DNA of 64,000 bases from VAXT01 sp963794605 (GTDB taxonomy: Bacteria > Actinomycetota > Thermoleophilia > Gaiellales > Gaiellaceae): the NCBI GenBank assembly GCA_963794605.1, contig CAWCEN010000002.1, positions 744,001 through 808,000 on the forward strand, written 5' to 3'. Below the pieces are notes generated by a model. That model worked only from the letters and a program-made list of their open reading frames with translations. It searched no databases and was not told where the DNA came from. Shown here one piece after another: positions 53,153-61,483 of the stretch. A program made the translations under genes and the position numbers. Each line of letters begins with the position of its first letter. The stretch's first letter is position 1.

Positions 53153-53974
53153 ATGGCCAGGCAGGAAACCGTGGAGACGGCGCCCGCGAAGAGCTCGGTC
53201 TACGCGGAGCCGCGCACCGTCACCGATCTCGAGGAGTGCTACTTCTACCACTCGATGGAGATCCCTGGCTACGGGCTCGTCGAGGGCCCGTGGGACCTCC
53301 GCGGGGGCGTCGACGACTACCTCGGCAACGTCGACCTGAACGGGAAACGGGTGCTCGAGGTCGGGACCGCGAGCGGGTTCCTCTGCTACACGATGGAGGG
53401 CCGCGGGGCCGATGTCGTCGCGTACGACCTCTCGGACCGGCAGTCGTGGGACGTCGTGCCGTACGCCCGGTACGACCACGCCTCGTTCGACTCCGATCGC
53501 CGCGAGCACCTGCGCAAGCTGAACAACAGCTGGTGGCTCGGGCACGGCGCCTTCGAGTCGTCGGCGAAGGTCGTCTACGGGACCGTGTACGAGATCCCCG
53601 AGGAGATCGGGCACGTCCAGGTCGCGACCTACGGCAACGTGCTGCGGCATTTCCGAGACCCGTTCCTCGCCCTCGAGCGCGGGCTGCGCCTCACGACCGA
53701 GACCGTGATCGTGACCGAGAACCCGTCGCTTCGCTACTCGCTGCCGCAGATGGCCGCGAGCCTGCTCAAGCCGAACCTGGCGTTCCTGCCGAACCACGAG
53801 CGCATGCAGCCCCGCGAGTCGTGGTGGCACTTCACGCCGGCCGTGATCAAGCAGATGCTCGGCGTCCTCGGGTTCGAGGACACGAAGGTCAACTACCACG
53901 TGCAGCGCTTCTCCGGGAGGCGGAACCCGCAGTTCACGGTTGTAGGCCGCCGGACAGTCCCGCTTCCTGATTAA
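53153..53974 (+). CDS. Class I SAM-dependent methyltransferase
   Basis: A 273-residue methyltransferase. The N-terminal YFYHSMEIPGYGLVEGPWDL precedes motif I RVLEVGTASGFLCYTME (about 66-82) and VVAYDLSD (motif II). The mid region NVLRHFRDPFLALERGL is the motif V-VI equivalent. DUF1698-like proteins with this lead-in methylate small molecules or tRNA, but the substrate here is unknown. It heads a second plus-strand glycan operon, 14 bases before a GT4 gene. Confidence 0.8.
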   Translation: MARQETVETAPAKSSVYAEPRTVTDLEECYFYHSMEIPGYGLVEGPWDLRGGVDDYLGNVDLNGKRVLEVGTASGFLCYTMEGRGADVVAYDLSDRQSWDVVPYARYDHASFDSDRREHLRKLNNSWWLGHGAFESSAKVVYGTVYEIPEEIGHVQVATYGNVLRHFRDPFLALERGLRLTTETVIVTENPSLRYSLPQMAASLLKPNLAFLPNHERMQPRESWWHFTPAVIKQMLGVLGFEDTKVNYHVQRFSGRRNPQFTVVGRRTVPLPD

Positions 53975-53987
53975 CGTTTAGCGCCCG

Positions 53988-55232
53988 ATGCGGGTGCTGC
54001 TCGTCACGATGTACTTCCCTCCTGCCGGCGGCGGCGGCGTTGCCCGGCCGACGAAGCTCGCCGGCCATCTGGCCGACCTTGGCTTCGAGGTGCACGTTCT
54101 CGCGCCCGACGACTCGAAGTGGCTGTACCGAGATGACGTGCTGGCGATTCCGCCCAACGTCGAGGTGCACCGCGCGAAGTACGTCGGGCCCAAGGGGCGC
54201 CTGCCCGCGGAGGAGCTACACGGGCTCGACGGGATCGACCGTGCGCTACGCCAAGCCGGGCTCTTCTCCCGGCGGCTGCTCGTTCCCGACGAGTTCGTCA
54301 GCTGGGGCCTGACGGCGATTCCGGCCGCACGCCGGATCGTGCGCGACGAGAAGATCGACGTCCTCGTCACGACCTCGCCGCCCGCCTCCGTCAACCTGAT
54401 CGGCGCCGCGGTCAAGCAGGTGACCGGCGTCTACTGGGTGGCCGACCTACGCGACTCGATCGCGGCGAACCCGGATCGCCGCGTCGACCGACTCGCGGTG
54501 CGAATGAAGGAGCAAGCGCAGGAGGCGGTGGCGAAGCTGGTAGCCCGCTGGGCGGACGCCGTCGTCACGGTTTCGGATGAGATCTCGCGCGAGATGCGCG
54601 CCCTCGGCGCGGAGCGGGTGGAGACGATTCCGAACGGCTGCGACTTCGAGGACTTCGAAGGGCTCGAATACCACCGGAACGAGCGCTTCCGGATCACCCA
54701 CACGGGGACGTTCTTCGGCCACCGCGATCCGCGACCGTTCCTGTCCGCGCTGGCCGAGGTCGACGGTGACGTCGTCGCTCGTTTCGTCGGCGGGCTCCGC
54801 TCGTCCGACCGGGAGTTCGCTGAGGGCCTCGGGCTCGGTGATCGGGTCGAGGAGATCGAGCACGTGCCGCGGCAGTCGGCGCTCGAGCTGCAGCGCGACT
54901 CCGACGCACTGCTCCTGCTCCTGCCCGATGCGGGCGGGCGCGGCAAGACCGTCCCGTCGGGGAAGATCTACGAGTACCTCGCCGCCGAGCGGCCGATCCT
55001 TGCCGCGGTGCCGCCGGACGGGGTCGCGGCCGAGCTCGTGCGGCGCGCGGATGCGGGCGTCGTCGTCGCGCCGGACGACGTGCCCGCGCTGAGGGCTGCG
55101 ATCAGCGGCCTCCGAGCCCGCTGGGAGAAGGGCGCGCTCGAGAACGGGAGCCTGCCGCCGGGGCTGAAGGACGAGCTTTCGCGGCGCACGCGCTCGCGGG
55201 AGTTCGCCGACCTCTTGAAGGACGTCGCATGA
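53988..55232 (+). CDS. GT4-family glycosyltransferase
   Basis: A 414-residue GT-B enzyme. The N-terminal TMYFPPAGGGGVARPTKLAG is the acceptor-domain Gly-rich loop of GT4 transferases. Later THTGTFFGHRDP and SGKIYEYLAAERPILA give the nucleotide-sugar motif, with Glu in the E-x7-E position. Donor unknown. The stop overlaps the O-antigen-ligase-like start (ATGA). Confidence 0.88.
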   Translation: MRVLLVTMYFPPAGGGGVARPTKLAGHLADLGFEVHVLAPDDSKWLYRDDVLAIPPNVEVHRAKYVGPKGRLPAEELHGLDGIDRALRQAGLFSRRLLVPDEFVSWGLTAIPAARRIVRDEKIDVLVTTSPPASVNLIGAAVKQVTGVYWVADLRDSIAANPDRRVDRLAVRMKEQAQEAVAKLVARWADAVVTVSDEISREMRALGAERVETIPNGCDFEDFEGLEYHRNERFRITHTGTFFGHRDPRPFLSALAEVDGDVVARFVGGLRSSDREFAEGLGLGDRVEEIEHVPRQSALELQRDSDALLLLLPDAGGRGKTVPSGKIYEYLAAERPILAAVPPDGVAAELVRRADAGVVVAPDDVPALRAAISGLRARWEKGALENGSLPPGLKDELSRRTRSREFADLLKDVA

Positions 55233-56584
55233 GCCCGACCACGGGAGCCGATTTGTCGAAGAAGGTTGGCGCCCGGCTGACGACGTTCTTCTTCCTCGCG
55301 ACAGTCTTCTCGGTCTCCTTCCAGAACGTCTACTGGAACGTCGCCGGGCGCGTGAACCTCGCCGACATCCTCGCGCTCTTCTTCCTGATCGCCTTCATCG
55401 CCGGCCGGATCTCCGGGCGCGACAGGCTCGTCCCGCGGACGACGCTCGTCGTACTCGTCTTCGCCGCGGCGCTCCTGATCGTCTACCTCGGCGGCTTCTT
55501 CAACGTCGAGACGAAGCAGGCGCTGTCGCTCTGGGAGAAGGGCCTGACGAAGTTCGCGATCCACTTCGCGTTCCTCGCCGCGGGGGTCGCGTACCTCGCG
55601 CGGCGCTCAGAGCGCTTCTACTGGCGGACCGTGGGCTGGTTCGCGGCGGGGTTCGCGGCGAACGCGGCCTACGGTGTGCTCCAGCTCGTGGCCCAGCTGG
55701 GTGGCCGCAACCTGGACGCGCTCGTGCTGAACCCAATCACCGGCGGCGCGGCGTCGATCAACATCTGGGGCGCGGTCGGGGAGTCGAGCGTCTACCGCGT
55801 CAACGCGCTGACCGGCGACGCGAACCACCTCGGCGTGATGCTCGTCGTGCCGCTGCTGCTGCTGACGCCTGTCTATCTGCGGCTCGAGCCGGGGCACAGG
55901 CTCCGCTGGCCGCTGGCCGTGCTGCTCTCCTTCCTGCTCCTCGTCGAGCTCGCGACGCTCTCCAGGAGCGGCCTGCTCGGGCTCGCCGCCGGTGGGCTCG
56001 TGCTCGCGGTCGTCTACCGGCGGTTGCTGCTCACCCGTGCGCTTCTGATCCCGATCGGCGCGGTCGCGGCCGTTCTGGCTTTCATCGTCACGCGTCGGCT
56101 GGACTACTTCTCGAACATCCTCCACGCGCGGCTCCAGACGAGCGACAGCTCCTCGACGCTGCACTTCCAGGTCTACGACTTCATCCCGCAAACGATCCAC
56201 GCGCACCCGCTGTTCGGCTTTGGCCTGAACACGTTCTCCGTCTACTTCGAGTTCGTGACCGGCCGGACGAAGTGGGGGGCGCACTCGTACTACGTGGCGA
56301 CGGTCGTGGAAACCGGGCTCTTGGGGACGATCGTGTTCGCCCTCTTCCTCGTCTACCTCTTCCGGCGGCTCGGGGCGGCGCGGAGGATCGGTCGCACGCT
56401 GGCCGCGGCGGGTGATCCGATCGCCGCCCGAGTGCGGCCGCTCGCCTGGGGGCTGACCGCCGCGCTGGTCGGGACGATCGCGGCCAACGCCTTCTATCTG
56501 ACGATGCAGTTCTACTACTTCTACGCGCTCGCTCTGCTGGCCCTGGCGACCCCGATCGTGTTCGCCCGCCGCCTGGACTCTTGA
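55229..56584 (+). CDS. O-antigen ligase-family membrane protein
   Basis: A 451-residue polytopic protein with about eleven hydrophobic helices. VYRVNALTGDANHLGVMLVV and the late TIHAHPLFGFGLNTFSVYF, followed by AHSYYVATVVETGLLG, are the WaaL/Wzy family signatures with the conserved His and Arg-rich loop. It probably polymerises or ligates the glycan made by flanking transferases. The second of two homologues in the window; the first is 35684-37141. Confidence 0.83.
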   Translation: MSPTTGADLSKKVGARLTTFFFLATVFSVSFQNVYWNVAGRVNLADILALFFLIAFIAGRISGRDRLVPRTTLVVLVFAAALLIVYLGGFFNVETKQALSLWEKGLTKFAIHFAFLAAGVAYLARRSERFYWRTVGWFAAGFAANAAYGVLQLVAQLGGRNLDALVLNPITGGAASINIWGAVGESSVYRVNALTGDANHLGVMLVVPLLLLTPVYLRLEPGHRLRWPLAVLLSFLLLVELATLSRSGLLGLAAGGLVLAVVYRRLLLTRALLIPIGAVAAVLAFIVTRRLDYFSNILHARLQTSDSSSTLHFQVYDFIPQTIHAHPLFGFGLNTFSVYFEFVTGRTKWGAHSYYVATVVETGLLGTIVFALFLVYLFRRLGAARRIGRTLAAAGDPIAARVRPLAWGLTAALVGTIAANAFYLTMQFYYFYALALLALATPIVFARRLDS

Positions 56585-57588
56585 AGGTCGTCGTCCTGAC
56601 GACGTCGTACCCGCGCGGTCCGGGTGATGTCGCCGGTCTCTTCGTCGCCGATCAGGTGGAGCACATCCGTGAGCGCGGCGTGGACGTCCGGGTCGTCTCG
56701 CCAGCGAGCTTCCGTCACTACGGGATCGCCTACGGCGCGGGCGTGGCCGGGAACCTGCGTCAAAAGCCGTACCTTGCGCTCGCGGTGCCGCTCATGCTCG
56801 CCGGCTTCGCGCGGGCCGCGCGAAGGGCTGCGGTGGACGCGGATCTCGTTCACGCGCACTGGCTGCCGTCCGGGATCGTGGCGATGGCGACGGGAAAGCC
56901 GTTCGTCGTCCAGGTGTGGGGGACGGACGTCGAGCTGGCGCGGCGGGCTCCGGTTCTGGCACGGCGGGTGCTCCGGCGGGCTCGGCTCGTGACGGCGCCG
57001 TCTTCGGCGCTCGCGGAAGAGGCGCGGCGTCTCGGGGCCGACGACGTGCGGATCATTCCGAGCGGCGTCGAGCTCCCGTCCGACGTTGGGGAGGAGGCGG
57101 ACCCGCCGGAGATCCTGTACGCCGGGCGGCTCTCGGCGGAGAAGGGCGTGCGGGAGCTGGTCACCGCGGCCGACGGGCTGCCGCTCGTGATCGTCGGCGA
57201 CGGGCCGCTGCGCGACGAGGTCCCGGGCGCGCTCGGGTTCCTGCCCCACGACCAGCTCGAGCAGCGCTACGCGCGCGCGGCCGTCGTCGCGTGTCCGTCG
57301 CATCGAGAAGGCTTCGGCGTCGTCTGCGCGGAGGCGATGGCCCACGCGCGGCCGGTCGTGGCCGGGGACGTGGGCGGTCTCCGCGACCTCGTCGTGCACG
57401 AGGAGACCGGGCTGCTCGTCCCGCCGGGCGACGTTGCCGCGCTCCGGGAGGCGTTGAGCCGCCTGCTGGGCGACGCCGACCTCCGCCGCCGCTTCGGCGA
57501 GGCGGGGCGGGCGCGGATCGCCGAGCGCTTCACGTGGCAAGGCTTCGCCGACGAGACCCTGCAGGCCTACGAGGACGCGCTGCACTAG
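56581..57588 (+). CDS. GT4-family glycosyltransferase
   Basis: A 335-residue GT-B enzyme. TTSYPRGPGDVAGLFVADQV is the N-terminal loop. The C-terminal half has ILYAGRLSAEKGVRELVTA, CPSHREGFGVVCAEAMAHAR and GLRDLVVHEETGLLVPPGD, the canonical retaining GT4 motifs with both glutamates. Start TTG 56581 overlaps the previous stop (TTGA). Its TAG (57586-57588) is the first part of a 51-base hairpin. Confidence 0.9.
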   Translation: MKVVVLTTSYPRGPGDVAGLFVADQVEHIRERGVDVRVVSPASFRHYGIAYGAGVAGNLRQKPYLALAVPLMLAGFARAARRAAVDADLVHAHWLPSGIVAMATGKPFVVQVWGTDVELARRAPVLARRVLRRARLVTAPSSALAEEARRLGADDVRIIPSGVELPSDVGEEADPPEILYAGRLSAEKGVRELVTAADGLPLVIVGDGPLRDEVPGALGFLPHDQLEQRYARAAVVACPSHREGFGVVCAEAMAHARPVVAGDVGGLRDLVVHEETGLLVPPGDVAALREALSRLLGDADLRRRFGEAGRARIAERFTWQGFADETLQAYEDALH

Positions 57589-57636
57589 TGCCTCGTCCAG
57601 TAATGCCGCCGGTATGTATTGCTGGATGGGGCACTA
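57586..57636. repeat. 51-base hairpin-forming inverted repeat after the GT4 gene
   Basis: The left arm (57586-57607, TAGTGCCTCGTCCAGTAATG...) and right arm (57615-57636) pair over about 22 positions around a 7-base loop. Four of the five arm differences would be G-U pairs in RNA, so the folded transcript stem is almost unbroken. It starts at the GT4 stop codon and ends 13 bases before the next gene. There is no U-run, so it is not a typical terminator. Confidence 0.7.
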
Positions 57637-57649
57637 AGCTCGAACTCCG

Positions 57650-58777
57650 ATGCTGGCGCTGAAGATCGTCTTCTGGACCTCGCTCGTCCTGCTCGTCTGG
57701 ACGCACGTCGGCTACCCGCTCGCGGCGGGGCTCGCAGCGCGCCTGCGGCGACGCCGTGTTCAGAGCTCGCCGATCGAGCCGACCGTGAGCATCGTCGTCG
57801 CGGCACACAACGAGGAGGATGTGATCGAGCGGCGCGTGCGGAACCTGCTCGACCTCGACTACCCGGCGGAGAGGCTTGAAATCCTCGTCGCCTCCGACGC
57901 CTCGATCGATCGCACCGACGAGATCGTCGAGCGCCTCGCCGCTGAGGACGAGCGCGTGAAGCTCGTCCGCTGCGCGCGTGCCGGGAAGGTCTCGGCGCAG
58001 AACCGCGGGGTCGCTGCCTCGACCGGCGAGATCGTCGGATTCTCCGATGCGAACGCCGTCTGGCAGCGCGACGCGCTCCGGAAGCTCGTCCGCAGCTTCG
58101 CCGACCCGGCCGTCGGCTACGTCACGGGGCGCGCCTCGTACGAAGCGGGCGACGGGACGAACCGCGAAGGCGCGTACTGGCGCTTCGAGCTCTGGGTGCG
58201 CGCGCAGGAGTCGGGGCTCGGCTCGATCACGGCCGGCAACGGGCCGATCTACGCGGTGCGCCGGTCCGACTGGGTCGACCTCGAGCCCTGGTGCGGACAC
58301 GACCTCGGGCTCCCGTACCTGATGGTGCAGCGCGGGCGGCGGGCGGTGTACGACGCTGATGCCGTCTCCGTCGAGAAGCCGTCGCGGGACATCGAGGACG
58401 AGTACCAGCGCAAGGTACGAATGCTGCGCGGGGCCTGGGTGCACGTCTTCCGCGGGATGCTGCGCCGGGTCGGGCCCGTGTACTTCGTGGAGCTCGTCTC
58501 GCACCGCCTGCTGCGCTACGCGAGCGGAATCCTCCACGTCCTGCTGCTCGTCTCGAACGCGGCGCTCGTGGGGGAGGGCTGGGTCTACCAGGCGGCGCTG
58601 GTGCTGCAGTTGGTCTGGCTCCTGCTCGCGGGCGCGGGTCGGCTGCGGCTGCCCATTCCGGGTGCAGGGCTCGCCTACTACTACCTCGTGGTCACCTGGG
58701 CAACACTGGCCGGCCTGGCGCGCTACGTCCGCCTCGGGCCGCCTCTCCTCTGGGAGCGGATCGAGGGCACGCGGTGA
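57650..58777 (+). CDS. Membrane GT2-family glycosyltransferase
   Basis: A 375-residue processive-type GT2. There is one N-terminal membrane helix (6-26), then VSIVVAAHNEEDVIERRVRNL, VASDASIDRT and SDANAVWQ as DxD equivalent. EDEYQRKVRMLRGAWVHV resembles the Q/RxxRW-like region of cellulose synthase relatives. Three C-terminal hydrophobic segments (about 278-360) follow. It likely builds a lipid-linked or extracellular polysaccharide. The stop overlaps the sugar-transferase start (GTGA). Confidence 0.85.
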   Translation: MLALKIVFWTSLVLLVWTHVGYPLAAGLAARLRRRRVQSSPIEPTVSIVVAAHNEEDVIERRVRNLLDLDYPAERLEILVASDASIDRTDEIVERLAAEDERVKLVRCARAGKVSAQNRGVAASTGEIVGFSDANAVWQRDALRKLVRSFADPAVGYVTGRASYEAGDGTNREGAYWRFELWVRAQESGLGSITAGNGPIYAVRRSDWVDLEPWCGHDLGLPYLMVQRGRRAVYDADAVSVEKPSRDIEDEYQRKVRMLRGAWVHVFRGMLRRVGPVYFVELVSHRLLRYASGILHVLLLVSNAALVGEGWVYQAALVLQLVWLLLAGAGRLRLPIPGAGLAYYYLVVTWATLAGLARYVRLGPPLLWERIEGTR

Positions 58778-59376
58778 ATCGCGCACTGGACGTTGCGGGC
58801 GCGTCACTCGGGCTCGTGCTGGCGAGCCCGTTCCTCGCGGCGGCGGCGATCGCGATCAAGCTCGACGGCGGCGGGCCCGTGCTCTACCGTCAGCAGCGGG
58901 TCGGGAAGGATGGCAGCGAGTTCGAGCTCGTCAAGCTGAGGACGATGGTCGTCGGCGCCGAGCAGCAGGGCGCCGGCTGGGCCGTCGACCACGGCGACTC
59001 GCGGATCACGCGGGTCGGCGCGGTGCTGAGGCGGGTCTCCCTAGACGAGGTGCCGCAGCTCTGGAACGTCGTGCGCGGCGAGATGAGCCTGATCGGGCCC
59101 AGGCCGACGCTCGCGTACCAGGTGGAGCAGTACACGCCGCACCAGCGGAGGCGCCTGGCCGTGCGGCCGGGCATCACGGGCTGGGCGCAGGTTCAGGGCC
59201 GCGCGTCGCTCCCATGGGAGGAGCGGATCGAGCTCGACGTCTGGTACGTCGACAATCGCTCGCCGCGGCTCGACCTGAAGATCCTGGCGCGCACTCCGCG
59301 CGCGCTGTTCGGCGGGACGTACAAGGGAAAAACGGGCGGCTGGCGGGCGGGCGATGAGCCGCCGAAAACGCCTTAA
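58774..59376 (+). CDS. Bacterial sugar transferase (polyprenyl-phosphate sugar-1-phosphate transferase)
   Basis: A 200-residue short-form initiating enzyme. The re-entrant helix is ASLGLVLASPFLAAAAIAI (about 10-28). LVKLRTMVVGAEQQG, RRVSLDEVPQLWNVVRGEM with catalytic Asp-Glu, SLIGPRP and VRPGITGWAQVQGR follow in order. It transfers a sugar-1-phosphate to undecaprenyl phosphate to begin repeat-unit assembly. It ends a plus-strand operon and is the closest partner of the GT2 before it. Confidence 0.92.
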   Translation: MNRALDVAGASLGLVLASPFLAAAAIAIKLDGGGPVLYRQQRVGKDGSEFELVKLRTMVVGAEQQGAGWAVDHGDSRITRVGAVLRRVSLDEVPQLWNVVRGEMSLIGPRPTLAYQVEQYTPHQRRRLAVRPGITGWAQVQGRASLPWEERIELDVWYVDNRSPRLDLKILARTPRALFGGTYKGKTGGWRAGDEPPKTP

Positions 59377-59508
59377 TAGAAGGCACAGTCCACCTCCTCC
59401 CCGTCGCAATCGTATTGAGGAAGTCGTCACAGGAGTGAAACGCCATTGCGCCAAAGGTGTGACGGTGAGCGGAAGCCGCTTTCCGTCTAGTAGTTACCCT
59501 CTTTCGCC

Positions 59509-60513
59509 GTGACCACTGTCCTCTTCACGTGCGCCGGTCAGCGCGTCGATATCGTCTCGGCCTTCGGCCGGTCCGGCGCAACGACGATTGCCGTCGACGT
59601 CAACCCCCTCGCTCCGGCGCTCTACCACGCCGATCGCTACGAGCTCGTGCGGCGCGTCGACGACTCCGGGTACGTCGCGGAGCTCGCCGCCCTCGTCGCC
59701 GAGCACGACGTCGACCTGATCGTCCCGCTGACCGACCTCGACCAGCTGATCCTCGCCCACTCGCGGGACGAGATCGCCGCCCCGGTGCTCCTCTCCCCGG
59801 CGGACGTCGTCGAGCAGATGGGGGACAAGTACCTCGCGCACGGAGCATTCGAGCGCCTCGGCATCGCCTCGCCCCCGAGCTGGCTGCCCGAGAGCGTGCC
59901 CGCGAACGTCCGGTTTCCGGTCGCCGTCAAGGCCCGCGAGGGCTTCGGTTCGCGCCACATCTACGTCGCCCACGATCGCGCGCAGCTCGACTACCACCTC
60001 GCGCACACGCCGGTCGCCTCGTTCGTCCAGTCGTGGTGCCTCGGCGAGGAGTTCTCGATCGATGTCTTCTCCGACTTCGCCGGTACGTGCCTGAATGCGA
60101 TTCCGCGAACAATGATCGAGTCCAAGGGCGGCGAATCGATCAAGGGCATGACGATCAAGGACTGGGAGCTGATCGACTACGGACGGCGGGTCGCCGAGGC
60201 GTTGCCGATCTGGGGCCCGGCGAACATCCAGTGCTTCCGTGAGGAGGACGGGTCGCTGCTCGTCACCGACGTCAACCCGCGCTTCGGGGGCGCGTTCCCG
60301 CTCCCGCTCGCGTCCGGCAGCCGTTACCCGGAGCTCGCTCTCGCCTTCGCCTCGGGGGAGAGACCGGAGCCGACCGTCGGCGAGTTCCGCGAAGGAGTCG
60401 TCATGACTCGCTTCTTCTCCGATCTCTGCCTGACCGAGGGGAGCGACGGCCGTTTGGAGCCGTTCGCCGAGGAAATTCCGGAACCGGTGGCGAGCGAGCC
60501 GGGGGAGGCATGA
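59509..60513 (+). CDS. ATP-grasp domain enzyme (carbamoyl-phosphate synthase large-chain-like)
   Basis: A 334-residue ATP-grasp protein. The N-terminus VLFTCAGQRVDIVSAF starts a pre-ATP-grasp Rossmann domain. MGDKYLAHGAFERLGI begins the grasp domain, KAREGFGSRHIYV binds ATP and VTDVNPRFGGAF is the Mg-binding block. Such enzymes in polysaccharide loci form amide or carbamoyl links, but substrate cannot be inferred. The 132-base gap upstream carries a small AGCGG-AAG-CCGCT hairpin (59468-59480) and no firm promoter. Its stop overlaps the Wzz-like start (ATGA). Confidence 0.82.
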   Translation: MTTVLFTCAGQRVDIVSAFGRSGATTIAVDVNPLAPALYHADRYELVRRVDDSGYVAELAALVAEHDVDLIVPLTDLDQLILAHSRDEIAAPVLLSPADVVEQMGDKYLAHGAFERLGIASPPSWLPESVPANVRFPVAVKAREGFGSRHIYVAHDRAQLDYHLAHTPVASFVQSWCLGEEFSIDVFSDFAGTCLNAIPRTMIESKGGESIKGMTIKDWELIDYGRRVAEALPIWGPANIQCFREEDGSLLVTDVNPRFGGAFPLPLASGSRYPELALAFASGERPEPTVGEFREGVVMTRFFSDLCLTEGSDGRLEPFAEEIPEPVASEPGEA

Positions 60514-61379
60514 CAATCACGACCGAACGCCCCCGCACGCGGCCCGACCCCGAGCCAGAGCGCGAGGTCGACTTCAGCCGCTACCTCGACGCCCTCGTCG
60601 CGCGCTGGTGGCTCCCGGTGGCGGGGCTCATCGTCGGCGCGGCGCTCGGATACTTCCTGGCCCTCGGCGGCAAGGACGTCTACCGCGCGCAGGCGACGGT
60701 CTACGTCGGCACCCCGTACGGTCCGAACGGGACGCTGCTGAACACGATCGCGACGAACCCGAACACCGTCGGTCGAATCGCCCGCGGGCAGGAGACGCTC
60801 CAGCAGGTCGCTCAGTCGTCCGGTATGTCGGTCCGAGAGCTCAGGGCCGGAGTGTCGACGCGCGCGATCAAGGCCGGCGGCCCGAAGACGGCGCCCAACC
60901 AGCTCTATGCGGTCACCGTCGAGGGGCCAAGGCGCGGAGAGGCGACCGCGGCGACGAATGCGATCGCCGAGCGCATCGTCACCACCACAGGTGCCTACGC
61001 GAGGCAGAAGGTCGACACGTTCAAACGGCAGATCGCATCCGATCAGCGTCAGCTCGACGGAATCGACCAGCAGTCCAAGCAGATCCAGGCACAGCTGAAC
61101 GGCGCCGCCTCGACAGATCGGCTGATTCTCAGCAACCTCCTCCTCACCATGGAGCAGCGTCGCGGAACGCTGGAGCAAGACCGGCTCCAGGCGCGCCAGC
61201 TACTCGCTCAGGCCGAGCAGGTCGAGCTGCCTCGCGTGATCGACCGCGGCGTGGCCGCGAAGGCGACCGCCCGCAGCGCACGCAACTCCGTGGTCGTCGC
61301 CGGGCTGATCGGGCTGATCATCGGCCTCTTCGCCGCGCTCCTCTGGGAGCCGATCGCTGCGCGTGCCGGACGGGCTTAG
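60510..61379 (+). CDS. Wzz/chain-length-determinant-like membrane protein
   Basis: A 289-residue protein with two membrane helices (about 32-52 and 255-282) enclosing an extracytoplasmic domain. DFSRYLDALVARWWLPVAGLIVGAAL at the start and GLIGLIIGLFAALLWEP at the end match the Wzz/VpsC pattern. The middle carries a long coiled coil (about 165-245). It should set polymer chain length for a Wzx/Wzy system. No kinase domain is present, so it is a Wzz-type rather than a fused BY-kinase. Gene overlap with the ATP-grasp enzyme couples them. Confidence 0.85.
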   Translation: MTITTERPRTRPDPEPEREVDFSRYLDALVARWWLPVAGLIVGAALGYFLALGGKDVYRAQATVYVGTPYGPNGTLLNTIATNPNTVGRIARGQETLQQVAQSSGMSVRELRAGVSTRAIKAGGPKTAPNQLYAVTVEGPRRGEATAATNAIAERIVTTTGAYARQKVDTFKRQIASDQRQLDGIDQQSKQIQAQLNGAASTDRLILSNLLLTMEQRRGTLEQDRLQARQLLAQAEQVELPRVIDRGVAAKATARSARNSVVVAGLIGLIIGLFAALLWEPIAARAGRA

Positions 61380-61406
61380 TTGCGTTTGCGTGTGTGGTCA
61401 CGTGAA

Positions 61407-61483
61407 TCGACCGGTCAGTTCCGACGGACGCGCGAGCAAAGCCCGCCCGTCCTGACGACGGCAGCGCAAGCGGTGCCTTAGGT
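61407..61483. repeat. 77-bp dispersed repeat, copy B
   Basis: Matches 35606-35682 at 63 of 77 positions with no gaps. The first stem reads GCGAGC-AAA-GCCCGC with one mismatch. The second stem reads GGCA...TGCC, where copy A has GGCG...CGCC, so both sides changed together. It occupies the 102-base gap between the Wzz-like gene and the GT2 gene and runs up to its start codon. Confidence 0.75.

Noticed and set aside
61407..61483. A known riboswitch (such as c-di-GMP) upstream of the GT2 gene
   Set aside because: The conserved core of such aptamers is absent. The element also occurs in the opposite orientation relative to genes at 35606.
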